NCBI RefSeq assembly: GCF_021596505.1
Contig: NZ_PJIZ01000001.1
Location: 62,001-126,000 of the forward strand
Origin: Nostoc sp. CMAA1605
Lineage (GTDB): Bacteria > Cyanobacteriota > Cyanobacteriia > Cyanobacteriales > Nostocaceae
Length of the DNA stretch: 64,000 nt
Reading direction: 5' to 3'
Both the position numbers and the translations under genes were made by a program. Of this stretch, positions 25,629-35,311 are shown in pieces (within the stretch, counting starts at the first letter, position 1; the number at the start of each line of letters is the position of its first letter). The notes beneath the pieces were generated by a model. It was not told the DNA's origin and did not search any database. It worked only from the letters and a program-made list of their open reading frames with translations.

Positions 25629-27830
25629 TTACTCCCCAACGCCCGGTAATTTGGGATGCTGGGTGGAATATTTAGCTACCAAGTTAGAAATCTCTGGGTT
25701 ATACAGTCGCAGATAATTCCAATAGTTACCAAATACTTGTCGGACGTAGTTTCTGGTTTCATCAAAAGGAATGGTTTCGACAAACTCATCTTGGTCTTGG
25801 TTGGGGAGAGTTTGCAACCATCGGGAAACGTTGCCGGGGCCAGCATTGTAACTGGCGATCGCTAACATGGAATTATTGTTATATTGCTCATGGGTATAAT
25901 TCAAATACCACGTCCCCAACATAATATTGTCGTTGGGGTTTTCTAAATCGATGGTTTTGCTATCTACCTGAATTTTTGAAGCTATCCATTTACCTGTATC
26001 TGGCATCACCTGCATTAACCCAGTCGCGCCCACCACAGATTTAATTTTCGGCTCAAACCGTGATTCTTGACGCATCAATGCTGTCACTAGTAATGGGTTG
26101 AGTTGCCGTTGGGCTGACCATTTCTCAATTGTTTGCAAGTAGGGGAAAGGATAACGGGCTTGCCAATAGGTGATCTGTTGGCTCAATTGCTGATACTCGG
26201 CTTGTTCTTCTGGGGTTTCTCGGTCTTCTAATTTAGAGATTAAATTAATCCCAGAAAGATTTTCACCCCGTGCTAGCCGCATCAATCCTTCTGTAAATTG
26301 TTCGGCGACTGTCGGTTGTTGTTTGTTGACATATTCTGTTTCCCATTGCAGCCAAGCATCCCTGTCTTGTCCCAAAAGATACAATTCCTTAAAGGTATCA
26401 GAACCTGCGGTGGGGACAGGACGTTGATGGGGAACTACTTCTGGTTGGAGTTGACGGACGTTATTAAAGTCGCCGACGTTCAAACCCAGCATATTCGCAG
26501 ATCGCCAAGCATAATAAGATTGGGGAAACTGGCTAACTACATACTCATAGGCGGTTTTTGCTTCTTCGTCTTTGCCCAACTTAGTCGCCCATTTACCCAC
26601 CCAAAATCCGGCTCTGGGAGCTAAGATACTATCTGGGTTTTCGGTGACAATTGGTCTTGCCCACTTCCAGGCGGTGACGTAATCTCTGGCTTTGGCTTTT
26701 TCTTGGGCAATCTTCCAACGATATTCTGCGGCTTCGTCGGACTTGCCATACTGAGTAATCAGTTGTTGCCAAGCTTGTTGGGCTGATTTCTCATCTTTGA
26801 GGGCTTGGAAAATTTGCGCCTTTTTGACTAAAGCTTGACTAGCTTGTTCGGGAAATTGAGCGATGACACGGTTAAGATAGGGTAAAGCGTCTTTGTTGTT
26901 GGTTGCCATCTCTGCTAACCGCAACCAACCAAAACCAGTTTCCTTGGCTTCTGGGAACTGCTTGACTAGTTGATTATAAATTGCGATCGCTTTTGCTTTG
27001 TCTTTCCCGCCTACTTGTAATCCCCGTGCTTGGCGGTAGAGGTTACGGGCAGTTTTGGGGGCGTTAGCATAAGCCGCCGCCGCTTTGGTAAATTGATTAT
27101 TTTCCCAATAGGCTGTACCAATAGTTTCCCAGTCTGCTGGTTTTAAACCCGACTCTTTGACGAGTTGATCTAATACTCCTACGGTTCCTGGCTGATTGTA
27201 GGCATATTTAGCCAAAATTAACTGTAATTGGGGCTGATTGGGATTTTCTTGCAGACGCTTTCTGATGATTTCCCAGGTGAGGGGATGGGAAGGAAATTGC
27301 GCGATCGCCATATCATGGAGTTTGGGTTGAGCAATCAAATACTTGGCTTTTACCGCCGCCGCTTCCTGGGGATATTTTTTAAGTACCTGTTGTCTTAAAT
27401 CAGAAGCTTTACCATCTGCACCGAGAAGATCCTGCGCTTGGGCTTGTCTGAGTAAAATATAGGGAGCTAGAACAGGGTAATCTTTTTCTAACCCTGTCAA
27501 CAGTTCCACAGCTTTTTGTCCTTGTTTAGTTTCTATGTAATCACTCGCCAGCAGATAACGCGCCCGTTCTCTATCTGGCGAACGGCCATTTTGGGCAATC
27601 TGGGCTAATTTAGTGGCTCTTTCTGCTGGAGATTGTGATATTAGTGGGAACACAGCAGACTTGACTTGGCTAGACGCAGATAGCTGATCTGACTGAGCCT
27701 GTGAAAGATTCAGCCATTGTCCCAAAGATTTGCCAATCTCCGGTGCTGATACCATTGCCCCAGCAGAAAAGGCAAATAGTGCTGCGCCAGCAATCAAGGT
27801 AATATGTTTTTGTTGTAGTTTCTTCAGCAT
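25629..27830 (-). CDS. Soluble-type lytic murein transglycosylase (Slt family)
   Basis: The 733-residue protein has an N-terminal membrane anchor or signal (LIAGAALFAFSAGAMVSA, about residues 12-29) and a long alpha-helical, TPR-like superhelix (about 60-540), as in the Slt70 ring. The C-terminal SLT domain (about 560-700) has the catalytic Glu in ALMRQESRFEPKIKS, followed by GATGLMQVMPDTG and ASYNAGPGNVSRWL. It cleaves the MurNAc-GlcNAc bond with formation of 1,6-anhydro ends in the periplasm. It is a single gene whose 3' side is filled with CCCCTGC repeats. Confidence 0.92.
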   Translation of the reverse strand: MLKKLQQKHITLIAGAALFAFSAGAMVSAPEIGKSLGQWLNLSQAQSDQLSASSQVKSAVFPLISQSPAERATKLAQIAQNGRSPDRERARYLLASDYIETKQGQKAVELLTGLEKDYPVLAPYILLRQAQAQDLLGADGKASDLRQQVLKKYPQEAAAVKAKYLIAQPKLHDMAIAQFPSHPLTWEIIRKRLQENPNQPQLQLILAKYAYNQPGTVGVLDQLVKESGLKPADWETIGTAYWENNQFTKAAAAYANAPKTARNLYRQARGLQVGGKDKAKAIAIYNQLVKQFPEAKETGFGWLRLAEMATNNKDALPYLNRVIAQFPEQASQALVKKAQIFQALKDEKSAQQAWQQLITQYGKSDEAAEYRWKIAQEKAKARDYVTAWKWARPIVTENPDSILAPRAGFWVGKWATKLGKDEEAKTAYEYVVSQFPQSYYAWRSANMLGLNVGDFNNVRQLQPEVVPHQRPVPTAGSDTFKELYLLGQDRDAWLQWETEYVNKQQPTVAEQFTEGLMRLARGENLSGINLISKLEDRETPEEQAEYQQLSQQITYWQARYPFPYLQTIEKWSAQRQLNPLLVTALMRQESRFEPKIKSVVGATGLMQVMPDTGKWIASKIQVDSKTIDLENPNDNIMLGTWYLNYTHEQYNNNSMLAIASYNAGPGNVSRWLQTLPNQDQDEFVETIPFDETRNYVRQVFGNYWNYLRLYNPEISNLVAKYSTQHPKLPGVGE

Positions 27831-27977
27831 GGATACTCGCTGAAAGGTGCCGATAAATTTCCTGCAACTCTAGCATTACTTGCCATAAGTGTAATCACCT
27901 CTTCACTAGAGATTTCCCCGTTTCGGAAAAATCTGTCAGATTATCGATGTTAGCAGTTTTAAAGATGATAGTTCACC

Positions 27978-28203
27978 TAATGGGGACTGGGGACTGGGGA
28001 CTGGGGACTGGGGAATAGGGAATAGGGAATAGGGAATAGGGAAACACCCACCCAATGCCCAATGCCCAATGCCGGGTGAACGAAATTTTGTGTGGGATTT
28101 CTAGCTACGTATCCAAAAAAATTACCCTCCACACTCCCCACACCTTTTTTCGCTCACCCCCCAATGCCCCATGCCCAATGCCCAATGCCCAATGCCCCAT
28201 GCC
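27978..28203. repeat. Tandem-repeat tracts (GGGGACT, GGGAATA, CCCAATG heptamers)
   Basis: The 27831-28219 spacer holds GGGGACT units (about 27981-28012), GGGAATA units (28013-28040), and CCCAATG/CCCCATG units (28048-28070 and 28150-28203). No gene is supported. Confidence 0.85.
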
Positions 28204-28219
28204 CAACAGAATACTTCCC

Positions 28220-28765
28220 TTAACTAATTCCCTTCAGCTTACGGGTAGTATCAACTAAACTTTGAGCGAACTGGTCAAATCTTTGAGACAATTTTTCATC
28301 CAAGATTTTACCGTCGGGACTAAACGCAGCATAAGCTTGGCCGATCGCAATTTGTTCTGGAATTACCCAACCGTGTACCCAACGCATAATCAACCGCAGA
28401 TCATTTAAAGCGTTACTGTTCGATTGTCCACCCAATACACTGAGTAATCCTGTTACTTTTCCAGAAAGTTCCTCAAAACTCATTAAATCCAAGGCATTTT
28501 TAATTACACCACTGACACCACCATGATATTCAGGTGTAGCTAAAACTAAGCCATCGCTATTGCGAACAGTATCACGTAATTTCTGCACATCTGGATATTC
28601 TAAATATTCTTTAGCTCCAGTACAAAACGGTAATTGCAACTGTCGTAAATCGAGAATTTCTACATCTGCACCTATAGCCTCAAGCCTTTGTGCTGCTACT
28701 TGTAAAGCCAACTGGGTGTAGGAGTTGGGTCTTAAACTACCGCCTATGCCAACAATTTTCACCAT
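28220..28765 (-). CDS. NADPH-dependent FMN reductase
   Basis: The 181-residue flavodoxin-like enzyme starts MVKIVGIGGSLRPNSYTQLA, whose GSLRPNS loop binds the FMN phosphate. The TPEYHGGVSGVIKNALD block near residues 78-95 is the isoalloxazine-binding segment, and GLLSVLGGQSNS follows. Members of this family reduce quinones, FMN, chromate or azo compounds, or supply reduced flavin to partner enzymes; the cellular substrate is not evident. It starts at ATG and is monocistronic. Confidence 0.9.
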   Translation of the reverse strand: MVKIVGIGGSLRPNSYTQLALQVAAQRLEAIGADVEILDLRQLQLPFCTGAKEYLEYPDVQKLRDTVRNSDGLVLATPEYHGGVSGVIKNALDLMSFEELSGKVTGLLSVLGGQSNSNALNDLRLIMRWVHGWVIPEQIAIGQAYAAFSPDGKILDEKLSQRFDQFAQSLVDTTRKLKGIS

Positions 28766-29131
28766 AATTCACCCATTATTAAGTAATTCTAAAAAACCGA
28801 AGTCATTACGACTATGTTAACAATCTTAACGATTTATCGTACCACCGTCAAATTACTGAGGTATTGTTTATTGTTGTCCGGGCAAGTTTAACCAAAATAT
28901 CTGTGTTCAAAGGTGAATATCTACCAAAACCCATCCCCGTTAGCAGTTGGCTTAGTTCATTACGCCTTTGAAAGTATTTCCCCTACACCCCCACACCCTT
29001 AAACCCCCACACCCTCCTTTGAGAGTTAGACTAGATTAAATAAGTAGTAATTTCCAGTTATTAGGATTTTTGCTAAAAGAGAAGTCAGGAAAATATGCTC
29101 GGCTTATGGCATCAGACAAAGGGTAATTTTT
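28766..29131. other. Divergent spacer between the FMN reductase and ftsH
   Basis: No gene is seen. The middle has a CCCCCACACCC-type tandem tract (about 28981-29020). The ftsH promoter must lie between there and 29132, but no box is clear enough to call. Confidence 0.4.
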
Positions 29132-31033
29132 ATGAAAAATTTTGGTAAGAAAACATTGATGAAACAGCAATCACCAAAGCGCGCTGTGTGGGCTAGTGCG
29201 CTAGCAGCTAGTCTGATCATGTTGCCGAGTATGTTTGGCGGTAGTCCGGTTTTGGCACAGAAGGCAGAACGCGAACCCTTAACTTATGGACAGTTGCTCC
29301 AAAAAATCAAGCAAAATCAAGTTAAAGAAGTAGAATTGGATGAAACTGAACAATTAGCACACGTTTATTTAAAAGATCAAAAGCCAAATTCCCCACCCAT
29401 CAAGGTGACGCTTCTACAGGACAATAAAGAGTTAATTAATCAACTCAGGGAAAATAATGTTGAGTTTGGGGAAAAAGTCTTCTCTGCCAATAGTAGAGCA
29501 GTGGGGGGATTATTCCTCAATCTGCTGTGGATTTTACCCTTAGTGGCTTTAATGCTGCTGTTTTTGCGTCGTTCTACCAATGCTTCTAGCCAAGCCTTAA
29601 ACTTTGGGAAATCTAGGGCGCGTTTCCAAATGGAAGCGAAAACCGGAGTGAAATTTGACGATGTAGCGGGTATAGAAGAAGCCAAAGAAGAACTGCAAGA
29701 AGTGGTGACTTTCTTAAAGCAGCCAGAAAGATTTACGGCTGTCGGCGCACGTATTCCCAAAGGTGTATTGTTGATAGGTTCTCCAGGAACAGGTAAAACT
29801 TTACTGGCGAAGGCGATCGCAGGGGAAGCTGGTGTACCATTCTTTAGTATCTCCGGTTCAGAATTCGTAGAAATGTTTGTGGGTGTGGGTGCTTCCCGTG
29901 TCCGCGACTTATTCAAGAAAGCCAAAGAAAATGCCCCTTGTCTAATATTCATTGATGAAATTGACGCAGTAGGTAGACAACGGGGTACAGGTATCGGTGG
30001 CGGTAACGATGAAAGAGAACAAACCCTCAACCAGTTACTCACCGAAATGGATGGTTTTGAAGGTAACACAGGCATCATTATTATTGCTGCTACCAACCGT
30101 CCCGATGTCTTAGATGCAGCCTTGTTACGTCCAGGACGTTTTGATAGACAGGTATTAGTTTACCCACCTGATATCAAAGGCCGCTTAGAAATTTTGCAAG
30201 TCCACGCACGCAATAAAAAACTTGACCCCAGCGTATCACTAGATGTGATTGCTCGCCGTACCCCAGGATTTACCGGTGCAGACTTAGCCAACCTCCTCAA
30301 TGAAGCCGCCATCCTCACCGCCAGAAGACGCAAAGAAGCCATCACCATGCTAGAAATCGATGATGCCATAGACAGAGTTGTGGCCGGGATGGAAAGGACA
30401 CCCTTGGTGGACAGTAAAAACAAACGTTTAGTTGCTTACCACGAAGTCGGACACGCCTTAGTTGGGACTTTATTAAAAGACCATGACCCCGTACAAAAAG
30501 TTACCATCATGCCACGGGGACAAGCGTTAGGATTAACCTGGTTTACTCCCAATGAAGAACAAGGGTTAAAGTCTCGTTCCCAAATCAAAGCCGAAATTAC
30601 CTCCACTTTAGGAGGTCGCGCCGCCGAAGAAATTGTATTTGGCAAACCAGAAGTCACAAACGGCGCAAGCAGCGATTTGCAACACGTAACAGCAATGGCA
30701 CGGCAAATGGTGACGCGCTTTGGGATGTCTGAATTAGGTTTATTATCCCTAGAAAATCAGAACAATGAAGTATTTTTAGGTCGCGACTGGATGAATAAAT
30801 CAGAATACTCCGAGGAAATTGCCGCCAGAATTGATTCACAAGTCCGCGAAATTGTCAATGAATGTTATCAAAAAGCCAAAGAAATCTTGCAAGAAAACCG
30901 GACACTATTAGAATATCTCTCAGATTTGTTGGCAGATCAAGAAACCATTGATGGCGAATTATTCCGCAAAATTGTGCTGGAAAACAACACACAAGTTACT
31001 AGTGATGAATTAACTCAAGTTGTGAGTTATTAG
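29132..31033 (+). CDS. ftsH: ATP-dependent zinc metalloprotease FtsH
   Basis: The 633-residue membrane protease degrades damaged membrane and soluble proteins; in cyanobacteria FtsH complexes drive photosystem II repair. Two N-terminal transmembrane segments (about residues 18-38 and 127-147) flank a lumenal or periplasmic part. The AAA+ domain has Walker A GSPGTGKT, Walker B LIFIDEID, and the second region of homology with its Arg fingers ([16 protein letters not shown]). The Zn2+ site is HEVGH. Cyanobacteria carry several FtsH paralogues; I do not assign which. A GGGCGGG hairpin lies just downstream. Confidence 0.96.
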   Translation: MKNFGKKTLMKQQSPKRAVWASALAASLIMLPSMFGGSPVLAQKAEREPLTYGQLLQKIKQNQVKEVELDETEQLAHVYLKDQKPNSPPIKVTLLQDNKELINQLRENNVEFGEKVFSANSRAVGGLFLNLLWILPLVALMLLFLRRSTNASSQALNFGKSRARFQMEAKTGVKFDDVAGIEEAKEELQEVVTFLKQPERFTAVGARIPKGVLLIGSPGTGKTLLAKAIAGEAGVPFFSISGSEFVEMFVGVGASRVRDLFKKAKENAPCLIFIDEIDAVGRQRGTGIGGGNDEREQTLNQLLTEMDGFEGNTGIIIIAATNRPDVLDAALLRPGRFDRQVLVYPPDIKGRLEILQVHARNKKLDPSVSLDVIARRTPGFTGADLANLLNEAAILTARRRKEAITMLEIDDAIDRVVAGMERTPLVDSKNKRLVAYHEVGHALVGTLLKDHDPVQKVTIMPRGQALGLTWFTPNEEQGLKSRSQIKAEITSTLGGRAAEEIVFGKPEVTNGASSDLQHVTAMARQMVTRFGMSELGLLSLENQNNEVFLGRDWMNKSEYSEEIAARIDSQVREIVNECYQKAKEILQENRTLLEYLSDLLADQETIDGELFRKIVLENNTQVTSDELTQVVSY

Positions 31034-31047
31034 TAAATAGTCAATAG

Positions 31048-31104
31048 GGGCGGGTTTTGTGAGAGATTAACACTCTCAAACAGATATTTTAGTCAAACCC
31101 GCCC
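31048..31104 (+). terminator. Long hairpin after ftsH, probable transcription end or dispersed repeat
   Basis: GGGCGGGTTT (31048-31057) pairs perfectly with AAACCCGCCC (31095-31104), and an inner GAGAG / CTCTC pairing lies in the loop. It is 15 bp beyond the ftsH stop. It is not followed by a long T tract (TTATACTAATTTT), so terminator function is plausible but not certain. Confidence 0.6.
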
Positions 31105-31106
31105 TT

Positions 31107-31212
31107 ATACTAATTTTGGATTTTGGATTTGAGATTTTGGATTAAAAACCTAGATTCTTAGACTGTTCCAGAATCTCGAAATAATACTACCTACCTATCC
31201 CAATTGGGTATT
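31107..31212 (-). repeat. MITE-like element, second family, copy 2 (inverted)
   Basis: The reverse complement reads GGGATAGGTAGTATTATTTC, then CGAGATTCTGG, AAGAATCTAGG and AATCCAAAAT, closely matching 24011-24100. Its ends ATACTAATTTTGG and CCAATTGGGTAT form an imperfect inverted repeat. It abuts the hairpin after ftsH. Confidence 0.75.
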
Positions 31213-31256
31213 ACAACCGTCAAATCACTCTAGTTTGGCGGTAAGTAACCATATAT

Positions 31257-31481
31257 TCATGCTACTTGAAATGAATTTCCTAATGTTCTCGGTTCTGGCA
31301 AAGATTCACCATTTTCTAAAGCTGACTCAATCAACATTTCTAAAACTTCCTGAGCATTTTTCAACGCTTCCTCATAGGTATCTCCATGAGTACAAGGCTG
31401 CATCAGATTAGTAAATTCAGGTAACAAAACCACATAACATTGATCTTCTTCAGACCATTGAATAATAACTGTATATTTCAT
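31257..31481 (-). CDS. hicB: HicB-family antitoxin
   Basis: The 74-residue protein has the HicB partial RNase-H-like fold: MKYTVIIQWSEEDQCYVVLL, then PEFTNLMQPCTHGDTYEEAL and KNAQEVLEMLIE. It would bind and block HicA. It lacks a C-terminal DNA-binding extension, so autoregulation may be weak or need the complex. It overlaps hicA by 4 bp (ATGA), with toxin first and antitoxin second as is usual for hicAB. Confidence 0.9.
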   Translation of the reverse strand: MKYTVIIQWSEEDQCYVVLLPEFTNLMQPCTHGDTYEEALKNAQEVLEMLIESALENGESLPEPRTLGNSFQVA

Positions 31482-31702
31482 TCTTCTGTCTCCTCCCCTG
31501 CTGCCATTTTCTGTAATTCTGCAAGTGCTTGATTAACTTGTTTCTCTAAATAAGGTTTAGCATCACTTCCATCTTTGCCAGCGATGATAATAGCTTGAGA
31601 TAATAGGGGATGTATCCATTTACTATGACTTCCCTTTGCAGGTTTATAAGTAAACCCTGCTTCCAGCAATAAGCTTTTGAGTTCTCTAATTTTCTTGGGC
31701 AT
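31478..31702 (-). CDS. hicA: HicA-family mRNA interferase toxin
   Basis: The 74-residue protein is a double-stranded RNA-binding-fold toxin that cleaves mRNA in translating cells. MPKKIRELKSLLLEAGFTYK is the usual start, and the catalytic His sits in KPAKGSHSKWIHP, a good match to the G-S-H motif. It looks intact. It is the first gene of the two-gene module and lies between ftsH and the divergently placed kinase-WD40 gene. Confidence 0.9.
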   Translation of the reverse strand: MPKKIRELKSLLLEAGFTYKPAKGSHSKWIHPLLSQAIIIAGKDGSDAKPYLEKQVNQALAELQKMAAGEETEE

Positions 31703-31929
31703 AAACTCAGCTTACATTGCCATAGGTGTTTGATAACATTTGACAGGCACACAGGCTTGTGCTTATTCCTTTGTGTGATTAATTGTCTGTTTCTCAATTG
31801 TGGCACAAATAATCATCAGTTCTACCAGCAATAGCCCAACCCAAGAAAGCTTCAGAAATTTTGCGGTATCTACTCAGAGTAATTTGTATTTAAGCGATAA
31901 TACATACACTTGCCTATAAAAGCACAGTT

Positions 31930-34047
31930 ATGACCTGCTGCCTAAATCCAGCTTGCCACAACCCACCCCATCCCGACGGTGTAAATTTCTGTTCTAACTG
32001 CGGTGTTCCCTTAATCGTGTTGAGAAACCGCTATCGCCCAATCAAAACATTAGGTGGTGGAGGATTTGGGAAAACTTATTTAGCAGAAGATGTAGACAAA
32101 TTAAACGAACATTGCGTCATCAAGCAATTTGCACCGCAAGTACAGGGAACAGGCGCACTCAACAAAGCCACAGAATTATTTGAGCAAGAAGCCAAACGAC
32201 TGCAACAGTTAGGCAAACATCCGCAAATTCCCACACTGTTAGCTTATTTCAATGAAGATAATCGCCTTTATTTAGTGCAGGAGTTCATCGACGGGCAGAA
32301 TTTATTAAAAGAATTACGAAATCAGGGAAATTTCGCAGAGAAGCAAGTTAGAGAGTTATTGCAGGATTTATTGGATATTCTCAAAACAGTTCATCAACAA
32401 AAAGTCATTCACCGCGATATCAAACCAGAGAATATCATTCGTGACAGCAATGGGAAGTTGGTACTGATTGATTTTGGTGCATCCAAACAACTGACAGCAA
32501 CGGTAATGACTTCACAAGGAACAACCATTGGTTCTTTTGGTTATGCACCACTAGAACAAATGCAGGGAGGTGAAGCGTACCCAGCCAGTGATTTATATAG
32601 CGTCGGTGCAACTTGTTTTCACCTGTTGAGTGGGATTCATCCTTGGGAATTGTGGAAGCGTCAAGGTTATGGTTGGGTTGGCAGTTGGAGACAGCATTTA
32701 CCGCAAACAATCAGTGAAGAATTTGGGCAAATACTAGATAAGTTACTCCAAGAAGAACACCAGCAGCGTTATCAGTCGGCTCAAGAAGTTTTAGAAGCTT
32801 TAAATCCACCACCGCCACCACCAGTAACCCCAATTCAAACGTTAATTACAACTCCACCATTAGCATCACCTCCAGCACTACCAACCCAACCTGTAATTAC
32901 AACCTCAGCATCACCATTTCCTGTTACAGTACCTTCTCAACCGCCAATCTTAACCCCACCAGTAAAACCGAAAGCACCGCCACAAAAGCCTTTCGCTTCA
33001 AATACCAAACTCAAAAAAAGATTACTCGCAGGTGTGGCTATTACTCTGGGGGGATTAGTATTAACCCAGTTCATTGGTTATGTTCGCCATACCTTATTTC
33101 CAAGTAATCCCATATCTTTAACCGCTAGCGAAGATAGTGATGTTTTCTTAACAAGAACTCTTAGAGGGCATTCTGGGAAGGTTAGTTCCGTTGGCATTAG
33201 CCAAGATGGTAAAACCCTTGTCAGTGGTAGTTATGACAAAACTATCAAACTGTGGAATCTGGCAACAGGAGAAGAAATCCGCACTCTCACAGGGCATTCT
33301 AAATCGGTTAATTCCGTCGCCATCAGCCCAGATGGCAACACCCTTGCCAGTGGTGGTGGTGAAGGCAATGCCATCAAACTGTGGAATATGGCAACCGGAG
33401 AGGAAAACCGCCCCCTCACAGGAGGGTACTTTAACTCGGTTAATTCCATCGCTATCAGCCCAGATGGCAAAACCCTTGCCAGTGCTAATGATGGCGACAC
33501 CATCGAACTGTGGAATCTGGCAACCGGAAAGCAAATCCGCACCCTCAAAGGGCATCCTGAAAATCTTCTTTCCATCGCATCGTTTAATTCCGTCGCCATC
33601 AGCCCAGATGGTAAAACCCTTGCCAGTGGTAGTGATGACAACACCATCAAACTGTGGAATTTGGCAACCGGAGAGCTAATCCTCACTCTGAGAGAGCTTT
33701 TTGGCTTTGTTCGTTCCGTCGCCATCAGCCCAGATGGCAAAATCCTCGCCAGTGGTAGTTCGGACAACACCATCAAACTATGGAATTTATCAACCGGAGA
33801 ATTAATCCGCACCCTCAGAGGGCATTCTTCCTCGGTTTATTCCGTCGCCATCAGCCCAGATGGCAAAACTCTTGCCAGTGGTAGTGCTGACAGTACCATC
33901 AAACTGTGGAATCTGGCAACAGGAGAAGAAATCCGCACCCTCAAAGGGCATTCTTACTCGGTTTATTCCGTCGCCATCAGCCCAGATAGCAAAACCCTTG
34001 TCAGTGGTAGTGAGGACAACACCATCAAAATTTGGCGGCTAGAGTAA
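31930..34047 (+). CDS. Serine/threonine protein kinase with C-terminal WD40 propeller
   Basis: The 705-residue protein has four parts. A Cys4 zinc ribbon (CCLNPACHNPPHPDGVNFCS) opens it. A Hanks-type kinase domain (about 30-295) has the Gly loop GGGGFGKTYLAED, HRDIKPENII and the IDFGASK activation start. A Pro-rich linker and one transmembrane helix (about 361-380) follow. Seven WD repeats (about 400-705), each with SVAISPDGKTLASGS and TIKLWNLATGE blocks, complete one propeller. It probably phosphorylates partners docked on the propeller, which lies across the membrane from the kinase if the helix spans. The target is unknown. High nucleotide identity between repeats shows recent internal duplication. 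Confidence 0.92.
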   Translation: MTCCLNPACHNPPHPDGVNFCSNCGVPLIVLRNRYRPIKTLGGGGFGKTYLAEDVDKLNEHCVIKQFAPQVQGTGALNKATELFEQEAKRLQQLGKHPQIPTLLAYFNEDNRLYLVQEFIDGQNLLKELRNQGNFAEKQVRELLQDLLDILKTVHQQKVIHRDIKPENIIRDSNGKLVLIDFGASKQLTATVMTSQGTTIGSFGYAPLEQMQGGEAYPASDLYSVGATCFHLLSGIHPWELWKRQGYGWVGSWRQHLPQTISEEFGQILDKLLQEEHQQRYQSAQEVLEALNPPPPPPVTPIQTLITTPPLASPPALPTQPVITTSASPFPVTVPSQPPILTPPVKPKAPPQKPFASNTKLKKRLLAGVAITLGGLVLTQFIGYVRHTLFPSNPISLTASEDSDVFLTRTLRGHSGKVSSVGISQDGKTLVSGSYDKTIKLWNLATGEEIRTLTGHSKSVNSVAISPDGNTLASGGGEGNAIKLWNMATGEENRPLTGGYFNSVNSIAISPDGKTLASANDGDTIELWNLATGKQIRTLKGHPENLLSIASFNSVAISPDGKTLASGSDDNTIKLWNLATGELILTLRELFGFVRSVAISPDGKILASGSSDNTIKLWNLSTGELIRTLRGHSSSVYSVAISPDGKTLASGSADSTIKLWNLATGEEIRTLKGHSYSVYSVAISPDSKTLVSGSEDNTIKIWRLE

Positions 34048-34182
34048 CGTAGGGTATGTGACGGCAACGATAACATTTAAAACATCACCCATATATTCAA
34101 ATTGCCGTCACGCACCAAGCAAACATGGGTAATATCAATCATGATAAAATCGCCCTAGCCAAAAATCAGCTAAAACCTTTGC

Positions 34183-35007
34183 GTGAAAACAGACAGCATC
34201 TTTTATCGCCTATTCCAACAATTCCCCAGTATCTTCTTTGAACTCATTGACAACCCTCCCGAAACTGCCAACATCTATCAATTTGCTGCCGTAGAAATCA
34301 AACAAACAGCCTTTAGAATTGACGGTGTATTTCTCCCCATCCAAGATGACACCAAGCCGATTTATTTTGTAGAAGTCCAATTTCAAGCAGATGCAGATAT
34401 TTACCTGCGCCTGATTTCCGAAATTACCCTATACTTACGCCAAAACAAACGCCAAAATCCTTGGCGGGGAGTAGTAATTTATCCTTACAGACAGATAGAC
34501 ACAGCACCAAAAGCAGATTTCCTCGAATTATTTGCGAGTCAACGCATCAGGGTAATTTACCTAGAGGAACTAGGTGAAACGACATCACTACCCATAGGCA
34601 TTGCTACGATAAAATTAGTAATTGAGGCGGAAGATACAGCCATTAACACAGCTAAGGAATTAATCAACCGCACCCAACAATCACAAAATTTACAACTGCC
34701 ACAAAAACAGTTACTAGAATTAATAGAGACAATCTTAGTTTATAAATTTCCGCAAATGAGTCGCCAGGAGATAGAAGCAATGTTTGGTTTAAGTGAGTTG
34801 AAACAAACACGGGTTTATCAAGAAGCTTTAGAAGAAGGTGAACAAAAAGGCAAACTAGAAGGTAAACTAGAAGGCAAACTAGAAGGCAAACAGGAAGCCA
34901 AATTAGAAGCTATACCTAAACTGTTAGCACTCGGTTTAACCGTGGAACAAATAGCACAGGCGTTAGACTTAGATGTTACACAAGTCCAGCAAGTAGCAGG
35001 TTTATAA
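34183..35007 (+). CDS. Rpn-family PD-(D/E)XK nuclease (DUF2887-like) with four-residue-repeat tail
   Basis: The 274-residue protein starts at GTG (MKTDSIFYRLFQQFPSIFFE). The nuclease core has candidate catalytic Asp47 (FRIDGVF) and E64-x-Q66 (YFVEVQF), followed by the YLRLISEITLYLRQN helix. The C-terminal tail (from about residue 192) carries LEG-type four-residue units (KLEG three times, then KQEAKLEA) and ends VEQIAQALDLDVTQVQQ, a small helix-turn-helix-like segment. E. coli Rpn proteins have the same plan, with a variable number of four-residue repeats, and their separately translated tail acts as antitoxin. An internal ribosome binding site and a free second copy of the tail are both present here. 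Confidence 0.82.
   Translation: MKTDSIFYRLFQQFPSIFFELIDNPPETANIYQFAAVEIKQTAFRIDGVFLPIQDDTKPIYFVEVQFQADADIYLRLISEITLYLRQNKRQNPWRGVVIYPYRQIDTAPKADFLELFASQRIRVIYLEELGETTSLPIGIATIKLVIEAEDTAINTAKELINRTQQSQNLQLPQKQLLELIETILVYKFPQMSRQEIEAMFGLSELKQTRVYQEALEEGEQKGKLEGKLEGKLEGKQEAKLEAIPKLLALGLTVEQIAQALDLDVTQVQQVAGL
34766..34782 (+). promoter_or_regulatory. Candidate internal translation start in the second Rpn-type gene
   Basis: AGGAG (34766-34770) stands nine bases before an in-frame ATG (34780-34782), codon 200 of the nuclease gene. Initiation would give a 75-residue tail protein. The identical AGGAG-9-ATG is preserved in the downstream duplicate (35028-35044). Confidence 0.6.
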
Positions 35008-35017
35008 ATTTCCGCAA

Positions 35018-35260
35018 ATGAGTCGCCAGGAGATAGAAGCAATGTTTGGTTTAAGTGATTTAAAACAAACACGGGTTTATCAAGAAGCTTTAGAAGAAGG
35101 CAAACTGGAAGGCAAATTAGAAGCCAAATTAGAAGGTAAACAGGAAGCCAAATTAGAAGCTATACCTAAACTGTTAGCACTGAGTTTAACTGTAGAACAG
35201 ATAGCACAAGCTTTAGACTTAGATGTCATACAAGTCCAGCAAGCAATTCCAAATAAATAA
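35018..35260 (+). CDS. Stand-alone copy of the Rpn-type tail (possible RpnS-like antitoxin)
   Basis: About 250 bp of the upstream gene (from 34741) are repeated starting at about 35005, 10 bp after its stop is passed. The copy is open from ATG 35018 (80 residues), or from ATG 35042 (72 residues), which has AGGAG nine bases upstream. It encodes MFGLSDLKQTRVYQEALEEG, LEG/LEA-type repeats fewer in number than in the parent, and VEQIAQALDLDVIQVQQ. The nuclease core is absent. Differences are mostly conservative or in repeat number, and the frame is intact, which argues against simple decay. A clear terminator follows at 35277. Confidence 0.75.
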   Translation: MSRQEIEAMFGLSDLKQTRVYQEALEEGKLEGKLEAKLEGKQEAKLEAIPKLLALSLTVEQIAQALDLDVIQVQQAIPNK

Positions 35261-35276
35261 TTATATTAAATCTCAA

Positions 35277-35311
35277 AAACCCGACTATTCACAAAGGTCG
35301 GGTTTATTTTT
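35277..35311 (+). terminator. Rho-independent terminator after the Rpn-tail ORF
   Basis: AAACCCGAC (35277-35285) pairs perfectly with GTCGGGTTT (35297-35305) and is followed by ATTTTTG. It closes the transcript that begins with the second Rpn-type gene. Confidence 0.88.

Noticed and set aside
33148-33812. Long frames on both strands across the WD40 region
   Set aside because: They are shadows of the repetitive WD40 codons; repeated Pro/Ser-rich translations follow the repeat period.
31930-34047. Kinase-WD40 protein considered as part of hicAB or Rpn defence island
   Set aside because: It has its own divergent promoter spacer and such kinases are common single genes in filamentous cyanobacteria; no functional link is visible.
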